Source of the DNA: Paraburkholderia sp. SG-MS1
GTDB taxonomy: Bacteria; Pseudomonadota; Gammaproteobacteria; Burkholderiales; Burkholderiaceae
Direction of reading: 5' to 3'
Assembly (NCBI RefSeq): GCF_012275575.1
Contig: NZ_NPIH01000239.1
Coordinates: 25,259 to 89,258 of the forward strand
Length of the DNA stretch: 64,000 nt
A model generated the notes under the pieces. It was not told the origin of the DNA. It ran no database searches and worked only from the letters and a program-made list of their open reading frames with translations. This document shows positions 1 through 10,469 of this stretch, piece by piece. The position numbers and the translations under genes are program-made. The number at the start of each line of letters is the position of its first letter. Position 1 is the first letter of the stretch.

Positions 1-3
1 CCC

Positions 4-1167
4 TCAAAATGCCGCGACATAAATCCCCAAGGCATCGCTCTCGCTAACCGGGCGTGGATTGTTCACCAGTAACCGCGTCTGCAACATCGCATCGCTTGCC
101 ATCCGTTCGAGCCCGTCGCGTGCAATCCCGACATCGCGAAGTCGCGCCGGAATCGCGGTCGCAGCGATCATATGTTCGAGCTGTTCAATCAGCGCCTGAG
201 TCTTGCTCGCGTCGCTGCCCGATGCCTGCGGCACGATCACGTCCGCGAGTTCCGCGTACAGATGAGCCGCCGCCTCGGCGTTGAAGCGCAACACGTGCGG
301 CAACACGAGCGCGTTCGAAAGGCCGTGCGGCACGTGATAGATGCCACCGATCGGATACGCGAGCGCATGCACCGCCGCCACCGGCGCATTGGCGAACGCC
401 TGCCCCGCGAAGGTCGCGCCGAGCAGCATCGCTTCGCGCGCGTCGCGGTTCTGGCCGTTCTCGCAGGCGCGCAAGAGGTTGCGCGACAGCAGCTCGAGCG
501 CCTTCACCGCGAGCATGTCGGAAACGGGATTCTTCAGATGCGCGGACGTGTATGCCTCGATCGCATGAACCATCGCGTCGATGCCGGTTGCCGCGGTCGT
601 GGCCACCGGCAGGCCGAGCGTGAGCTCCGCATCGAGAATCGCGAGATCGGCGATCAGTTGCGGCGCGACCACGCCCATCTTCTTCGCTTCACCGACCGTC
701 ACGATCGACACGGCCGTCACTTCGGAGCCGGTGCCCGCAGTGGTCGGCATCTGCACGAGCGGCAAGCGCGCGACGCTCACCTTGTTCACGCCATACATCT
801 CGCCGAGCGCCTGCTCCTGCTGCGGCGCGAGCACGGCGATCAGCTTGGCAACGTCCATCGACGATCCGCCGCCGAGCCCCAGCACGATTTCCGCGTCGGC
901 CTGCCGCGCGCGCGCCGTTGCTTCGAGCACGATGTGTTCCGGCGGATCGGCGATCACGTCGTCGATCGCGGTGGCGCTCCAGCCGTGCGCCGCGAGATCG
1001 GCGAGCGCGGGATTCAGGAGGCCGCTCGTATGCAGGAACCCATCGGTGACGACACACAAACGCGTGAGCGCCGGAAATTGCGCACGCAGCAGCGCGCCGA
1101 GGCGACGCGCGGCGCCGAACTCCACGACCAGCGTTGGCACCGTTTGAAATTTGCATGCGTTCATCAT
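4..1167 (-). CDS. Iron-containing alcohol dehydrogenase (group III Fe-ADH)
   Basis: A 387-residue protein of the usual length for the family. Residues near 95-105 carry the GGGSSMD dinucleotide-binding motif. The metal-binding region is seen in DAMVHAIEAYTS and further on in HALAYPIG and HVPHGLSNA, which supply the Asp and three His ligands expected for Fe or Zn. The family oxidises or reduces small alcohols and aldehydes with NAD(P); the exact substrate cannot be read from the sequence, and a maleylacetate-reductase-like role is only a guess. The start was placed at the ATG at 1167 because GGAG lies about 7 bases before it; a second ATG follows directly. The start overlaps the stop of the upstream monooxygenase-like gene, so the two are translationally coupled. 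The stop lies at the very edge of the window. Confidence 0.88.
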   Translation of the reverse strand: MMNACKFQTVPTLVVEFGAARRLGALLRAQFPALTRLCVVTDGFLHTSGLLNPALADLAAHGWSATAIDDVIADPPEHIVLEATARARQADAEIVLGLGGGSSMDVAKLIAVLAPQQEQALGEMYGVNKVSVARLPLVQMPTTAGTGSEVTAVSIVTVGEAKKMGVVAPQLIADLAILDAELTLGLPVATTAATGIDAMVHAIEAYTSAHLKNPVSDMLAVKALELLSRNLLRACENGQNRDAREAMLLGATFAGQAFANAPVAAVHALAYPIGGIYHVPHGLSNALVLPHVLRFNAEAAAHLYAELADVIVPQASGSDASKTQALIEQLEHMIAATAIPARLRDVGIARDGLERMASDAMLQTRLLVNNPRPVSESDALGIYVAAF

Positions 1168-1472
1168 GCTGTGTCTCCGGATACCGGATGGCTCGACACT
1201 TCGCGTCGCTCGAGCATGGGAATGATGATGCCGACGCCGATGCGCTGAAAGTGCTCGGTCTCGCGATGCACGGCGAGGCCATCGGCGTGGCTGTACTGCT
1301 CCATGATCACGAAGTGATCGGGATCGAGCGGCGAGCGGAAGAATTCGTAATACAGGTTGGCAGGTTCGGCGCGGGTTGCCGCGGCAAGCTCCGTGAGGGG
1401 CTTCACCAGTGCGTCGCCGTTGCCGGGTTTGGCAAAGTAATGCGCGATCACCTGCAGGTAAACATCGGCCAT
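1164..1472 (-). CDS. Antibiotic biosynthesis monooxygenase (ABM/YgiN-like) domain protein
   Basis: A 102-residue single-domain protein with the features of the ABM dimeric alpha-beta barrel family: an N-terminal strand-like VYLQVIAHYFAKPGN, the central ANLYYEFFRSPLDPDHFVIMEQY, and a late HRETEHFQRIG. Members act as quinol monooxygenases or oxygenate small aromatic or polyketide substrates without cofactors, but many have no known activity. GGAG is placed 8 bases before the ATG. It is the first gene of a two-gene unit; its stop overlaps the start of the iron alcohol dehydrogenase, so a joint role in breaking down an aromatic or quinol compound is plausible but inferred. Confidence 0.8.
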   Translation of the reverse strand: MADVYLQVIAHYFAKPGNGDALVKPLTELAAATRAEPANLYYEFFRSPLDPDHFVIMEQYSHADGLAVHRETEHFQRIGVGIIIPMLERREVSSHPVSGDTA

Positions 1473-1638
1473 CGATCACTCCATCAAGACGGGTATGTCA
1501 ACGTTTCCATGTTCGGAAGCGGGATTTCATCATTCGCTGTCGTCGCTCGCGAACGCCGGCCTTTTGGGAAGAAAGCCCTGACGTGCCGATCGCGGTGAAG
1601 GTCTGCGCGGACCGCGGCGAGCATCGACACGACATCAG

Positions 1639-2013
1639 TTGTACCAGATTAAGACTGCTTTGCCCGCACGCTCGATCGACGTCACTCGCCGCCAGAGCCA
1701 GGAAGACACCTATCACGACGACGCGGACGACGCGCTGCTTGTGCCGTCGCCGGAGCCTTCGCCCGAAGCGGCGCTCCTCGTGCGCGACACGCTGCGTCAC
1801 GTGTATCACCCGCTTGAACAATTGCCGCCGCGCAACCGCGCCGCGTTTGAAATGGTGCGGATACGTGAGGAAACGCTGCAAAGCACGGCGCGCGCGCTCG
1901 ACGTTTCGCAGTCGCAGGTGCATTGCCTCGTGCGCGATGCCCCGCTGTCGCCCGACCTGCAGGCGAGCATCTCCCTCGCATCGCGCGAGTGCGATTGTTG
2001 GCCGAGCCGCTAG
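1639..2013 (+). pseudogene. Remnant of an ECF sigma factor (region 4 end)
   Basis: The frame reads LPPRNRAAFEMVR, REETLQSTARALDVSQSQV and a short end, which matches the helix-turn-helix of sigma region 4 in ECF sigma factors such as the FecI group (LPxRxRxxFxL followed by xxEIAxxLxxSxxxV). No sigma region 2 is present upstream, and only a TTG could start the frame, at 1639. The part before residue 40 resembles nothing I know. I read this as the surviving C-terminal half of a decayed sigma factor gene. It has no anti-sigma or receptor partner next to it, although a siderophore receptor lies 3 kb away. Confidence 0.5.
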
Positions 2014-2107
2014 TGACCAGCATACTACTGCTTCACCACTGCGCCACTCCGCCGGCTGTCAAGAGCGCCGCTCACGTCTCGTCCGCGGCCTGCCAGGCAT
2101 CGGCGGT

Positions 2108-3814
2108 TCAGCACGACTCGCAGCGAGCGCTCTGCCGTGTCGCGGGCGAGGTCTGTTTGGAGGCGGACACTTTAGTCAGCCTCCGCGAAGCGCTACCCGA
2201 GATCACGAAGCTCAGAGCCGCGAGCACCCACACGCCGATTCCGCCGTAAAGCAGCACCCAGCCGAACCCCCGCATCAGCGCAGCATGCACGATGCCGCCG
2301 GACGGATCGATGCGCGTGAGCGCCGGGACGCCCGCGCGGATCGCATCGACATCGCCTGCCGCCACTTTCTCCGCCAGCCGGCCGAGTTCCGCGATGTCGA
2401 GCGTGGCCGGCAGCTTCGTCTTCAGATGATAGAAAATCCCGCCGACCAGGATCGCCCCCATCAACGCAATATTGATGGCGAGCGTGATCATCCGCGCGCT
2501 CATGTCGATGCCGGATGCCATGCCCGCGCGCTGCGAGGGCACCGCGGCGGTCGTCGTATTGGTGACGGGCGTGTTGGTGAGGCCGAGGCCCGCGCCTGCA
2601 ATCACGCAGCCGGGCAGCATGCTCGACACGCCCGGATACGCGGCGCCGCTGCCGAATCTCATCAGCATGAAGCCGAGGCCGATCGTCAACAGGCCAACGG
2701 GTATCGCGATGCCCGAACCGTAGCGCAGCGCGAGCCGTTCGCCGAGCGGCGGGAACAGCAGCGTCGGCAACGTGTACGCGAGCAGCGCGAGGCCCGCGCT
2801 CACGCTGTCGTAGCCGAGGCCGATCTGGAAATAAATCGGCAGGTAGATCATGAACGGCCAGAAGCTGAAGTTCATGCCCGCGGAACCCATCAGCGCGCCC
2901 GAAAACTGCGGAATCCTGAAGACCGAAAAATCGAACATCGGCCGTGGGCTCAGTTTCTCCGCATAGAAAAAGGCCACGAAGGCGAGCACGGTCGCGGTGA
3001 TGATGAAGAGCGCGCGCGGATTCGTGAAACCCAGCGCCGGGACTTGGGTGATGAAGTACACGAGGCCGAAAACCGCCAGCGAAAGGGTGACGGTGCCGGC
3101 GACATCGAGCGTATGCGCATGCGGATCGCGCGATTCCTGTACGCCGCCGAAAACCAGCATCAACGTGACGACGGCAAGCAGCGCGTGCACCCAGAAGACC
3201 CACTGCCAGCTCGATAGCGCGACGATCGTCCCGCCGATGATCGGCCCGAAACCCAGCCCGATGCCGAAGATAATGCCCCACGCGCTGAATGCGCGGGCGC
3301 GCTCGGGGCCGTCGCTGAACTGGTGCGAGAGCACGGCGACCTGGCAGATCAGCATCGCGCCTCCGCTCGCGCCCTGCAACAGGCGCGCGGCGATCAGCAT
3401 CGGCACGCTCTGCGCGAAGCCGCAAAGCAACGACGTGATGCCGAATAGCGCAATGCCGGCGACGAAAATCCTGCGGCGCCCGAAGCGGTCCGCGAGGGTG
3501 CCGGTCGCCATCAGCACGGTGGTCACCGCGAGCGTGTAGGCGTTCATGATCCACTGCATGCCTTTGAAATCGCCGTGCAGCACGTGCTCGAGCGTGGGCA
3601 GGATCACCGGCACGCTGGAGATTTCCAGACCGAACATCAGCGACGCGAGGCAGACGGCGCCGAGCGCCAGCGTGTTCTTGCGCAAGAGTGCCGCGCGTGG
3701 TGGGGTGGGGGTGGCCTCGCTTGCGCCGGTTGGCGCGCTTTGCGAATCAGGTACGGTTACTTCAGGCTTTTCACGTTCGTCGCGCCGTGGCGGCGCATGC
3801 GGATGACTGGACAT
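2108..3814 (-). CDS. MFS multidrug exporter, DHA2 (EmrB/QacA) type
   Basis: A 568-residue membrane protein with about 14 hydrophobic segments, the hallmark of the DHA2 branch of drug:proton antiporters. After a hydrophilic N-terminus of about 45 residues come motif A (GTLADRFGRRRIF), the RLLQGASGGAM stretch and the antiporter motif C region (GIGLGFGPIIGGTI). It lies in the inner membrane and is expected to expel a toxic compound, identity unknown. It is divergent from a LysR regulator with a LysR box in the 132-base space, so regulation by that neighbour is likely. The C-terminus is rich in Ser, Lys and Arg and longer than usual. Confidence 0.88.
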   Translation of the reverse strand: MSSHPHAPPRRDEREKPEVTVPDSQSAPTGASEATPTPPRAALLRKNTLALGAVCLASLMFGLEISSVPVILPTLEHVLHGDFKGMQWIMNAYTLAVTTVLMATGTLADRFGRRRIFVAGIALFGITSLLCGFAQSVPMLIAARLLQGASGGAMLICQVAVLSHQFSDGPERARAFSAWGIIFGIGLGFGPIIGGTIVALSSWQWVFWVHALLAVVTLMLVFGGVQESRDPHAHTLDVAGTVTLSLAVFGLVYFITQVPALGFTNPRALFIITATVLAFVAFFYAEKLSPRPMFDFSVFRIPQFSGALMGSAGMNFSFWPFMIYLPIYFQIGLGYDSVSAGLALLAYTLPTLLFPPLGERLALRYGSGIAIPVGLLTIGLGFMLMRFGSGAAYPGVSSMLPGCVIAGAGLGLTNTPVTNTTTAAVPSQRAGMASGIDMSARMITLAINIALMGAILVGGIFYHLKTKLPATLDIAELGRLAEKVAAGDVDAIRAGVPALTRIDPSGGIVHAALMRGFGWVLLYGGIGVWVLAALSFVISGSASRRLTKVSASKQTSPATRQSARCESC

Positions 3815-3869
3815 GAATCTTCTCCGGGGTTCGTTTGGCGATGGGCTCGGCCGTCAAGGAATAGGTAAT

Positions 3870-3884
3870 ATAGAGGGAATCTAT
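3870..3884. promoter_or_regulatory. LysR box between exporter and LysR regulator
   Basis: ATAGA-GGGAA-TCTAT is a perfect 5-5-5 inverted repeat that satisfies the T-N11-A rule for LysR-type regulators. It sits 56 bases before the exporter start and 63 bases before the LysR start, in the divergent promoter region, as expected for a site used both for autoregulation and for control of the exporter. Confidence 0.7.
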
Positions 3885-3946
3885 GTCCCCATCGGCTCAC
3901 GAAAATCCCGGAAATGTGTCCGTGGTGGAACCAATCAGGTGAAGGT

Positions 3947-4885
3947 ATGAGCGACATCCTTGATGGTGTGACAACGTTTGTGCGTGTCGTCGAAACCGGT
4001 AGCTTTGCGCTGGCGGCCGAGCGCCTGAACCTCACGCGCTCGGCGGTCGGCAAGGTGATCGTGCGGCTCGAAAAGCGGCTCGGCGTGCGTGTCATCAATC
4101 GCACGACGCGTAGCCAGCGTCTCACCGAGGACGGCCAGGCCTATTACGACCGCTGCGTACGCGCGCTAGCCGAGCTCGAAGCCGCGGAGGCCGATCTGGA
4201 TTCCGGGCGGCGGGAGCCGAAAGGGCGGCTGCGCGTGAGCGTGCCGCAAGCATTCGGCCACTATTGCGTGGCGCCGGTGCTGCTTCGACTCGCGCGCAAG
4301 CATCCGCAATTGAAGATCGACATATCGATCAGCGACCGCTTCGTCGATGTGGTGGAGGAGGGCTTCGATCTCGTGGTGCGGGTGGGGCCGCTCGCCGACA
4401 GTACGAGTCTCGCCGCGCGCAAGCTCGGCATGCAGCACGCGAGCATCGGCGCGGCGCCTGCGTATCTGGCACGGGCCGGTACGCCGCGCAACGTCGATGA
4501 ACTGCGCGGGCACGCGACGATCGCGTATTTGCGCGCAGGTGTCGCGCAACCTTGGGACGTGGTCGACGCCGACGGGCAGATCCGCCGCGCGCAAGTCGAG
4601 CCGCAACTCGGTTTCGACGACATGCAGGGCATTCTCGATGCCGCACTCGCCGGATTCGGTCTGGCCTGGCTGCCGAGTTGGCTGCTGGCGCGCTACGAGC
4701 CAGGCGGCGAGCTCGTGACCGTGATGGAGAACTGTTTCCGCCCTTCGCAGGAGATCCACGCGGTGTGGCCGAAGAGCCGCTATCTGGCGCTGAAGACGCG
4801 CTGCGCGATCGATGCGCTGGTCGCGGAGATACCCGCGATGATCGGGGCGCCCGGGCGAGCCGGCCCCCGGTCGCGCAATAGTTAG
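3947..4885 (+). CDS. LysR-family transcriptional regulator
   Basis: A 312-residue regulator. The N-terminal winged helix-turn-helix is clear (FVRVVETGSFALAAERLNL, then SAVGKVIVRLEKRLG and RTTRSQRLTEDG, residues about 9-60). A substrate-binding domain of the periplasmic-binding fold follows from about residue 85. The profile resembles the subgroup that controls adjacent efflux or detoxification genes. The ATG at 3947 has AGGTGAAGGT directly before it and is preferred to an upstream ATG at 3914. It is divergent from the MFS exporter, and its stop overlaps the stop of the convergent TonB receptor gene by four bases. Confidence 0.9.
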   Translation: MSDILDGVTTFVRVVETGSFALAAERLNLTRSAVGKVIVRLEKRLGVRVINRTTRSQRLTEDGQAYYDRCVRALAELEAAEADLDSGRREPKGRLRVSVPQAFGHYCVAPVLLRLARKHPQLKIDISISDRFVDVVEEGFDLVVRVGPLADSTSLAARKLGMQHASIGAAPAYLARAGTPRNVDELRGHATIAYLRAGVAQPWDVVDADGQIRRAQVEPQLGFDDMQGILDAALAGFGLAWLPSWLLARYEPGGELVTVMENCFRPSQEIHAVWPKSRYLALKTRCAIDALVAEIPAMIGAPGRAGPRSRNS

Positions 4886-7056
4886 AATTGCAAAGTAGCG
4901 CTCGCTACAGCGGTGCGAGTCGGTGACGGCGAGACGTAATAGCCCCAGGCGGTGGTCCAGTAGCGGCGATTGAACAGGTTATTGATGCCCGCGCGGAACG
5001 TGACGTCCTTGCCGGCAATCTTCGCCTCGTACCTGCCGCTCAGATCGAACGTGGTGTAGGCCGGCACGAACTGCGTGTTGGCCGCGTCGACCGCCTGGTT
5101 GCCCACGTACTTGCCGCCGAACGCGAGCGTCAACGGACGCAGATACGCCGGGTTGTATTCGACACGGCCTGTCACGGTAAAGCGCGGCGCGCCATAAATG
5201 CGCTTGCCCTCGATGGCCGGATCGTCGATGTCGACGGCCTTCGTGTCGAGCCACATTACCCCGCCCATCACGCGCCATTCGCTGGTCAGCGCGAGCCAGC
5301 CGCTCGCGTCGATGCCGGTGTAACGCTTGGTGCCGTCCTGCACGAAGATGTTTGCGGTGTTCGTGTAGTTGTAGCCCTGATCGACACGGAACAGCGCAAG
5401 GTTGGCGCCCCACTTGCTGTGGTCGGACTTGAAGCCCACCTCATACTGCTTGCTGCGCAGCGGGCCGAAAGTTGCCGGATAGTTGACGTTGAGGTTCGAC
5501 GCGGCGCCACCCTGTTCCAGCGACTCGACGTAGCTCGCGTACACCGTCGAATACGGATCGGTCTTGAACATCAGCGCGAAAGTCGGCGTGACCGGGTTCG
5601 CGCTGTACTGCGACGTGACCGCGCCGCTCGGGTCGTACACGTTCTGGCGGTATTGCGTGTAACGCACACCGAGCAGCGCGGACAGTCGCGAGGTGAACTG
5701 CAGCGTGTCGCTCGCATACACGGCAGCCTGCGTGGTGCGCTGCTCACGATAGAGGTCCGAGCCGATGCTGACTTCGTCGTTGGTCAGCAGCGTGGTGCTG
5801 TACAGATTGCCGTTGCCGAGGAAGTAGCCTTCGTTCCAGCCGACGCTATTGCTGTACTCGCTGGTTTGCGTCTGGTAGCCCGCGCCGAGCACCACGTCGT
5901 GCTTGATGAAGCCGGTGTTGAATGTGCCCTGCACCATCGCGTCGACGTTCTGGTAGAAGTAGCGCGTCATCGCCGCATAGAGCGTGTTGGAGTAGTTGCC
6001 CGCGTCGTCGGACACGTACAGGAAGCTGTCCGAGTTGGTGCGGTTCTCCTTGGCGAAGCGGTACTTGACGCTCGCGTGCCAGTTGTCGGAGAGGCGGTAG
6101 TCGAGGCCCGTGCCGAACGAGGCCATCTCGGTCATGTAGTAATTCTGCGGCTGCGTGAGCGTGCCGCTGACTTTGCTCGCGTCGGGAATGCCCCCCGCGA
6201 ACATCAGGCCGAAGAGCGTACCTTCGGCTTTGCGTTTCTGGTAGAACGCGTCGGCGCTCAGCACGAGGTCTGGCGTAATGCGGAAGTCGAACGCGAGCGA
6301 CGCGACCTGGCGGCTTACGTGCCCGTTCTCCTCGGCGGTGTTGCCGTATTCGTTGGCGAGGTTGAGGCGGTAGCCGAAGCGGTTGTCGTTGCCGAAGCGT
6401 CCGCCCAGGTCCACCGCCTGGGTGAACACGCTGGACGACTTGTAGCCGAGCGTGAAGCTGCGGTACGGGTCGTCGGTGGGGCGCTTCAGCACGTAGTTGA
6501 CGATGCCGCCGGGCGAGCCGAAGCCGTACATGAAGCCGGACAGGCCCTTGAGCAGTTCGACCTGCTCGAACGGTTCGAGCGACAGGTCGGTGTCCCACGA
6601 CGGGAAGGTCTGGCCGTCGACCTTGATGCTGTTCAGCGTGTCGATCGGCATGCCGCGCACGTTGAACATCGAGTTTTCACTAACCGAGTTTTCACTGCTG
6701 ACGGTCACGGCCGGGTCGTACTTGAACAGGTCGTTGGCGGTCGTCGCGAACAGATCCTGCGCATCCTCGCTCGTCACGACCCGCGTCGAGAACGGCGTAT
6801 CCACCTGCTTGCGCGAACCCAGCGCGCCGGCGCTGACGGTATCAGCCTGCGCCACGGTCGTGTCTTTCGCTGCCGATACGCTCACGGCAGGAAGCGTGGC
6901 GGCCGCATCGCTAGCCGCGGCCTGCGCCCATCCCGACGATGGCAGCGTGGAAAGCGACACGCCCACACTGACCAGAAGCCCCGCGCTCAACAGCGAAGGG
7001 GATCGGCGCGCAGCGCGCGCAAACGCCGGACGGCCGGCGATAAAGGATTTCTGCAT
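4882..7056 (-). CDS. TonB-dependent siderophore receptor
   Basis: A 724-residue outer-membrane protein. A long signal peptide (about residues 1-45, ending near GWAQA) is followed by the plug domain (DTPFSTRVVTSEDAQDLF, the VRGMP motif, the GLSGFMYGFGSPGGIVNYVLKRP element) and a 22-strand barrel. It ends in Phe after alternating hydrophobic residues (TAVASATLQF), the outer-membrane targeting end. It should import a ferric siderophore using TonB-ExbBD energy. There is no signalling extension of the FecA type, so it is unlikely to work through the sigma remnant upstream. The start at 7056 is chosen because the signal peptide begins there; no good ribosome site is seen. Confidence 0.9.
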   Translation of the reverse strand: MQKSFIAGRPAFARAARRSPSLLSAGLLVSVGVSLSTLPSSGWAQAAASDAAATLPAVSVSAAKDTTVAQADTVSAGALGSRKQVDTPFSTRVVTSEDAQDLFATTANDLFKYDPAVTVSSENSVSENSMFNVRGMPIDTLNSIKVDGQTFPSWDTDLSLEPFEQVELLKGLSGFMYGFGSPGGIVNYVLKRPTDDPYRSFTLGYKSSSVFTQAVDLGGRFGNDNRFGYRLNLANEYGNTAEENGHVSRQVASLAFDFRITPDLVLSADAFYQKRKAEGTLFGLMFAGGIPDASKVSGTLTQPQNYYMTEMASFGTGLDYRLSDNWHASVKYRFAKENRTNSDSFLYVSDDAGNYSNTLYAAMTRYFYQNVDAMVQGTFNTGFIKHDVVLGAGYQTQTSEYSNSVGWNEGYFLGNGNLYSTTLLTNDEVSIGSDLYREQRTTQAAVYASDTLQFTSRLSALLGVRYTQYRQNVYDPSGAVTSQYSANPVTPTFALMFKTDPYSTVYASYVESLEQGGAASNLNVNYPATFGPLRSKQYEVGFKSDHSKWGANLALFRVDQGYNYTNTANIFVQDGTKRYTGIDASGWLALTSEWRVMGGVMWLDTKAVDIDDPAIEGKRIYGAPRFTVTGRVEYNPAYLRPLTLAFGGKYVGNQAVDAANTQFVPAYTTFDLSGRYEAKIAGKDVTFRAGINNLFNRRYWTTAWGYYVSPSPTRTAVASATLQF

Positions 7057-7468
7057 GTTTGTTCGAGTTAGGCAGGGTGACGCCGCCGCGCACCAGAGTT
7101 GGGCGCGGCGGCGCGGGTTCGAGCGAGTGGTTGTTAAACAGATGTTCCAAACCTTCAAAACGCATGAATGTTAATGCATCTAGTTCTTATTTACAAATGT
7201 GTGGGACGTCGAGTCATGTATAAGACATCTGTCTCAAGACAGCGCCCATTGATCACAAAGCCTTATCTGGCGGGGATCGGCCCTGTTGAGGGTGGTTTCC
7301 GGACCTGTTTGTTTAGCAGCGAATACAGGAAAACGCGCATATACTCACGGTCGGGCCGTAAAAAGTAGTGCCGTGGGTTGCGCTGCGTTTTTGCTGCTTC
7401 GTCGCAACCTCGCTGGCTCAGCGCTACCCAACGCTCTGTCTATCACTTCACCTAGCAAAGCATCGAAC
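7057..7468. other. Divergent intergenic region between receptor and icd
   Basis: About 410 bases without a convincing gene. It must hold the promoters of the siderophore receptor (minus) and icd (plus). A weak Fur-like site lies at 7164-7182. A short open frame at 7168-7368 has no ribosome site and no recognisable product. Confidence 0.6.
7164..7182 (-). promoter_or_regulatory. Possible Fur box upstream of the siderophore receptor
   Basis: Read on the minus strand, TAGATGCATTAACATTCAT matches the 19-base Fur consensus at about 10 positions, with the core ATTA and CATT conserved. It lies roughly 110 bases before the receptor start, in a suitable place for iron repression. The match is at the edge of what is usually accepted. 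Confidence 0.3.
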
Positions 7469-9697
<2,229 letters not shown>

Positions 9698-9743
9698 AGC
9701 ATCGACTGAAGTACCCACGAAAGCAGCGAAGTAAGCTGTAAAG

Positions 9744-9780
9744 ACGGCGATGGCGCTCACGAGCGCCATCGCCGTTTCTA
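9744..9780. terminator. Strong intrinsic terminator shared by icd and the small convergent gene
   Basis: A perfect 14-base-pair stem, ACGGCGATGGCGCT and its complement, closes a CACG loop and is followed by TTCTA on the plus strand and CTTTA on the minus strand. It lies 47 bases after icd and 30 bases after the convergent 76-residue gene, so it can end both. Confidence 0.85.
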
Positions 9781-9809
9781 CATCCACGTGACCAGCGGTC
9801 ATGCGCACC

Positions 9810-10040
9810 TCACACGTGAACGATTTCCCAATCAGCCAGTTTCTCTGGAATTTCAAGCGTCGACGTGTCGTCGCTCTCGGACAGATGCGGGCAGGTCAGG
9901 CCGCGCGCGAGGTCGTCGGCAGCCTGTTGCGGGGTGGAAAATTCACCGAGCGTATCGTTGCCGTAGGTGGCCTCCCAGCCATCATGGCCCGGCAGAATAT
10001 AGAACGCTCCTTGGGTCGAACTAAAGCGAAAGCCTTTCAT
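9810..10040 (-). CDS. Small conserved-type hypothetical protein (76 aa)
   Basis: Starts MKGFRFSSTQGAFYILPG and continues with DGWEATYGNDTLGEFSTPQQAADDLARGL. GGGAGA lies 6 bases before the ATG at 10040, which makes the start convincing. It is soluble, acidic near the C-terminus and without signal peptide. The pattern of a short beta-rich protein ending in a helical stretch recalls small proteins of unknown function common in Burkholderia; a second protein of similar size and style (WHWGITVP, then SLEAAARAD) is encoded at 40343. I do not recognise a function. Confidence 0.65.
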   Translation of the reverse strand: MKGFRFSSTQGAFYILPGHDGWEATYGNDTLGEFSTPQQAADDLARGLTCPHLSESDDTSTLEIPEKLADWEIVHV

Positions 10041-10469
10041 TTTTTGTCTCCCAATTGCCAATTAAAAAATCGCGGTGCCTGAGTGGCTTCATGCGTCGAT
10101 TTGACTACTGGGTAGACTGCGTCTTTTCTGACCCATCCAAACTCGACTGCCTGAAGCCGCTGCTCTTGTAAAAGAGTCTACGTCAGTGAACCGCATCGCA
10201 AGTGGGGGCTCGACAGTTCTATCTATCAAAAAATATCTTTTAAAAATAAGGTGTTATGCGTTTTATTTTGCGATGTGCAACGTGGGGCGACATTGCGAAA
10301 TGGCCGATTTGTGCCACGCACCACGATTTTTTACGAAGCAACGCATCGTTCCGTATCGTGAAATTCGCGGAGATTGGCGTCTTCCTGAACGGTTGGGCGT
10401 GCTGGAAGGGGCGCGCCGCCCTTGCACCCGCCGCGCGGGCTCCGCTCTCACGAAGCATCGCCAGACCCC
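10041..10469. other. Intergenic region without a recognised gene
   Basis: About 430 bases between the small hypothetical gene and the end of the DASS transporter. It contains an A+T-rich patch around 10228-10275, unusual for this DNA and probably part of the promoter for the small gene or of an unseen short transcript. A small G+C hairpin at about 10408-10421 without a U-tract could mark the end of the transporter transcript. Open frames here have no ribosome site. Confidence 0.5.

Noticed and set aside
1980..2060. tRNA-like run of short complementary words after the sigma remnant
   Set aside because: I could not fold a cloverleaf with a TTCRA arm, so no tRNA is claimed.
1409..3217. Long plus-strand open frame (602 codons) opposite the MFS exporter
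   Set aside because: It is a high-GC shadow frame, full of Arg and His, without family motifs, and the exporter on the other strand is certain.
4882..4885. Possible annotation error at overlapping convergent stops
   Set aside because: Both the LysR and the receptor proteins end at their natural C-termini, so the four-base overlap is genuine.
7168..7368. Possible small protein upstream of icd
   Set aside because: No ribosome site, no resemblance to a known protein, and it lies in the region needed for two promoters.
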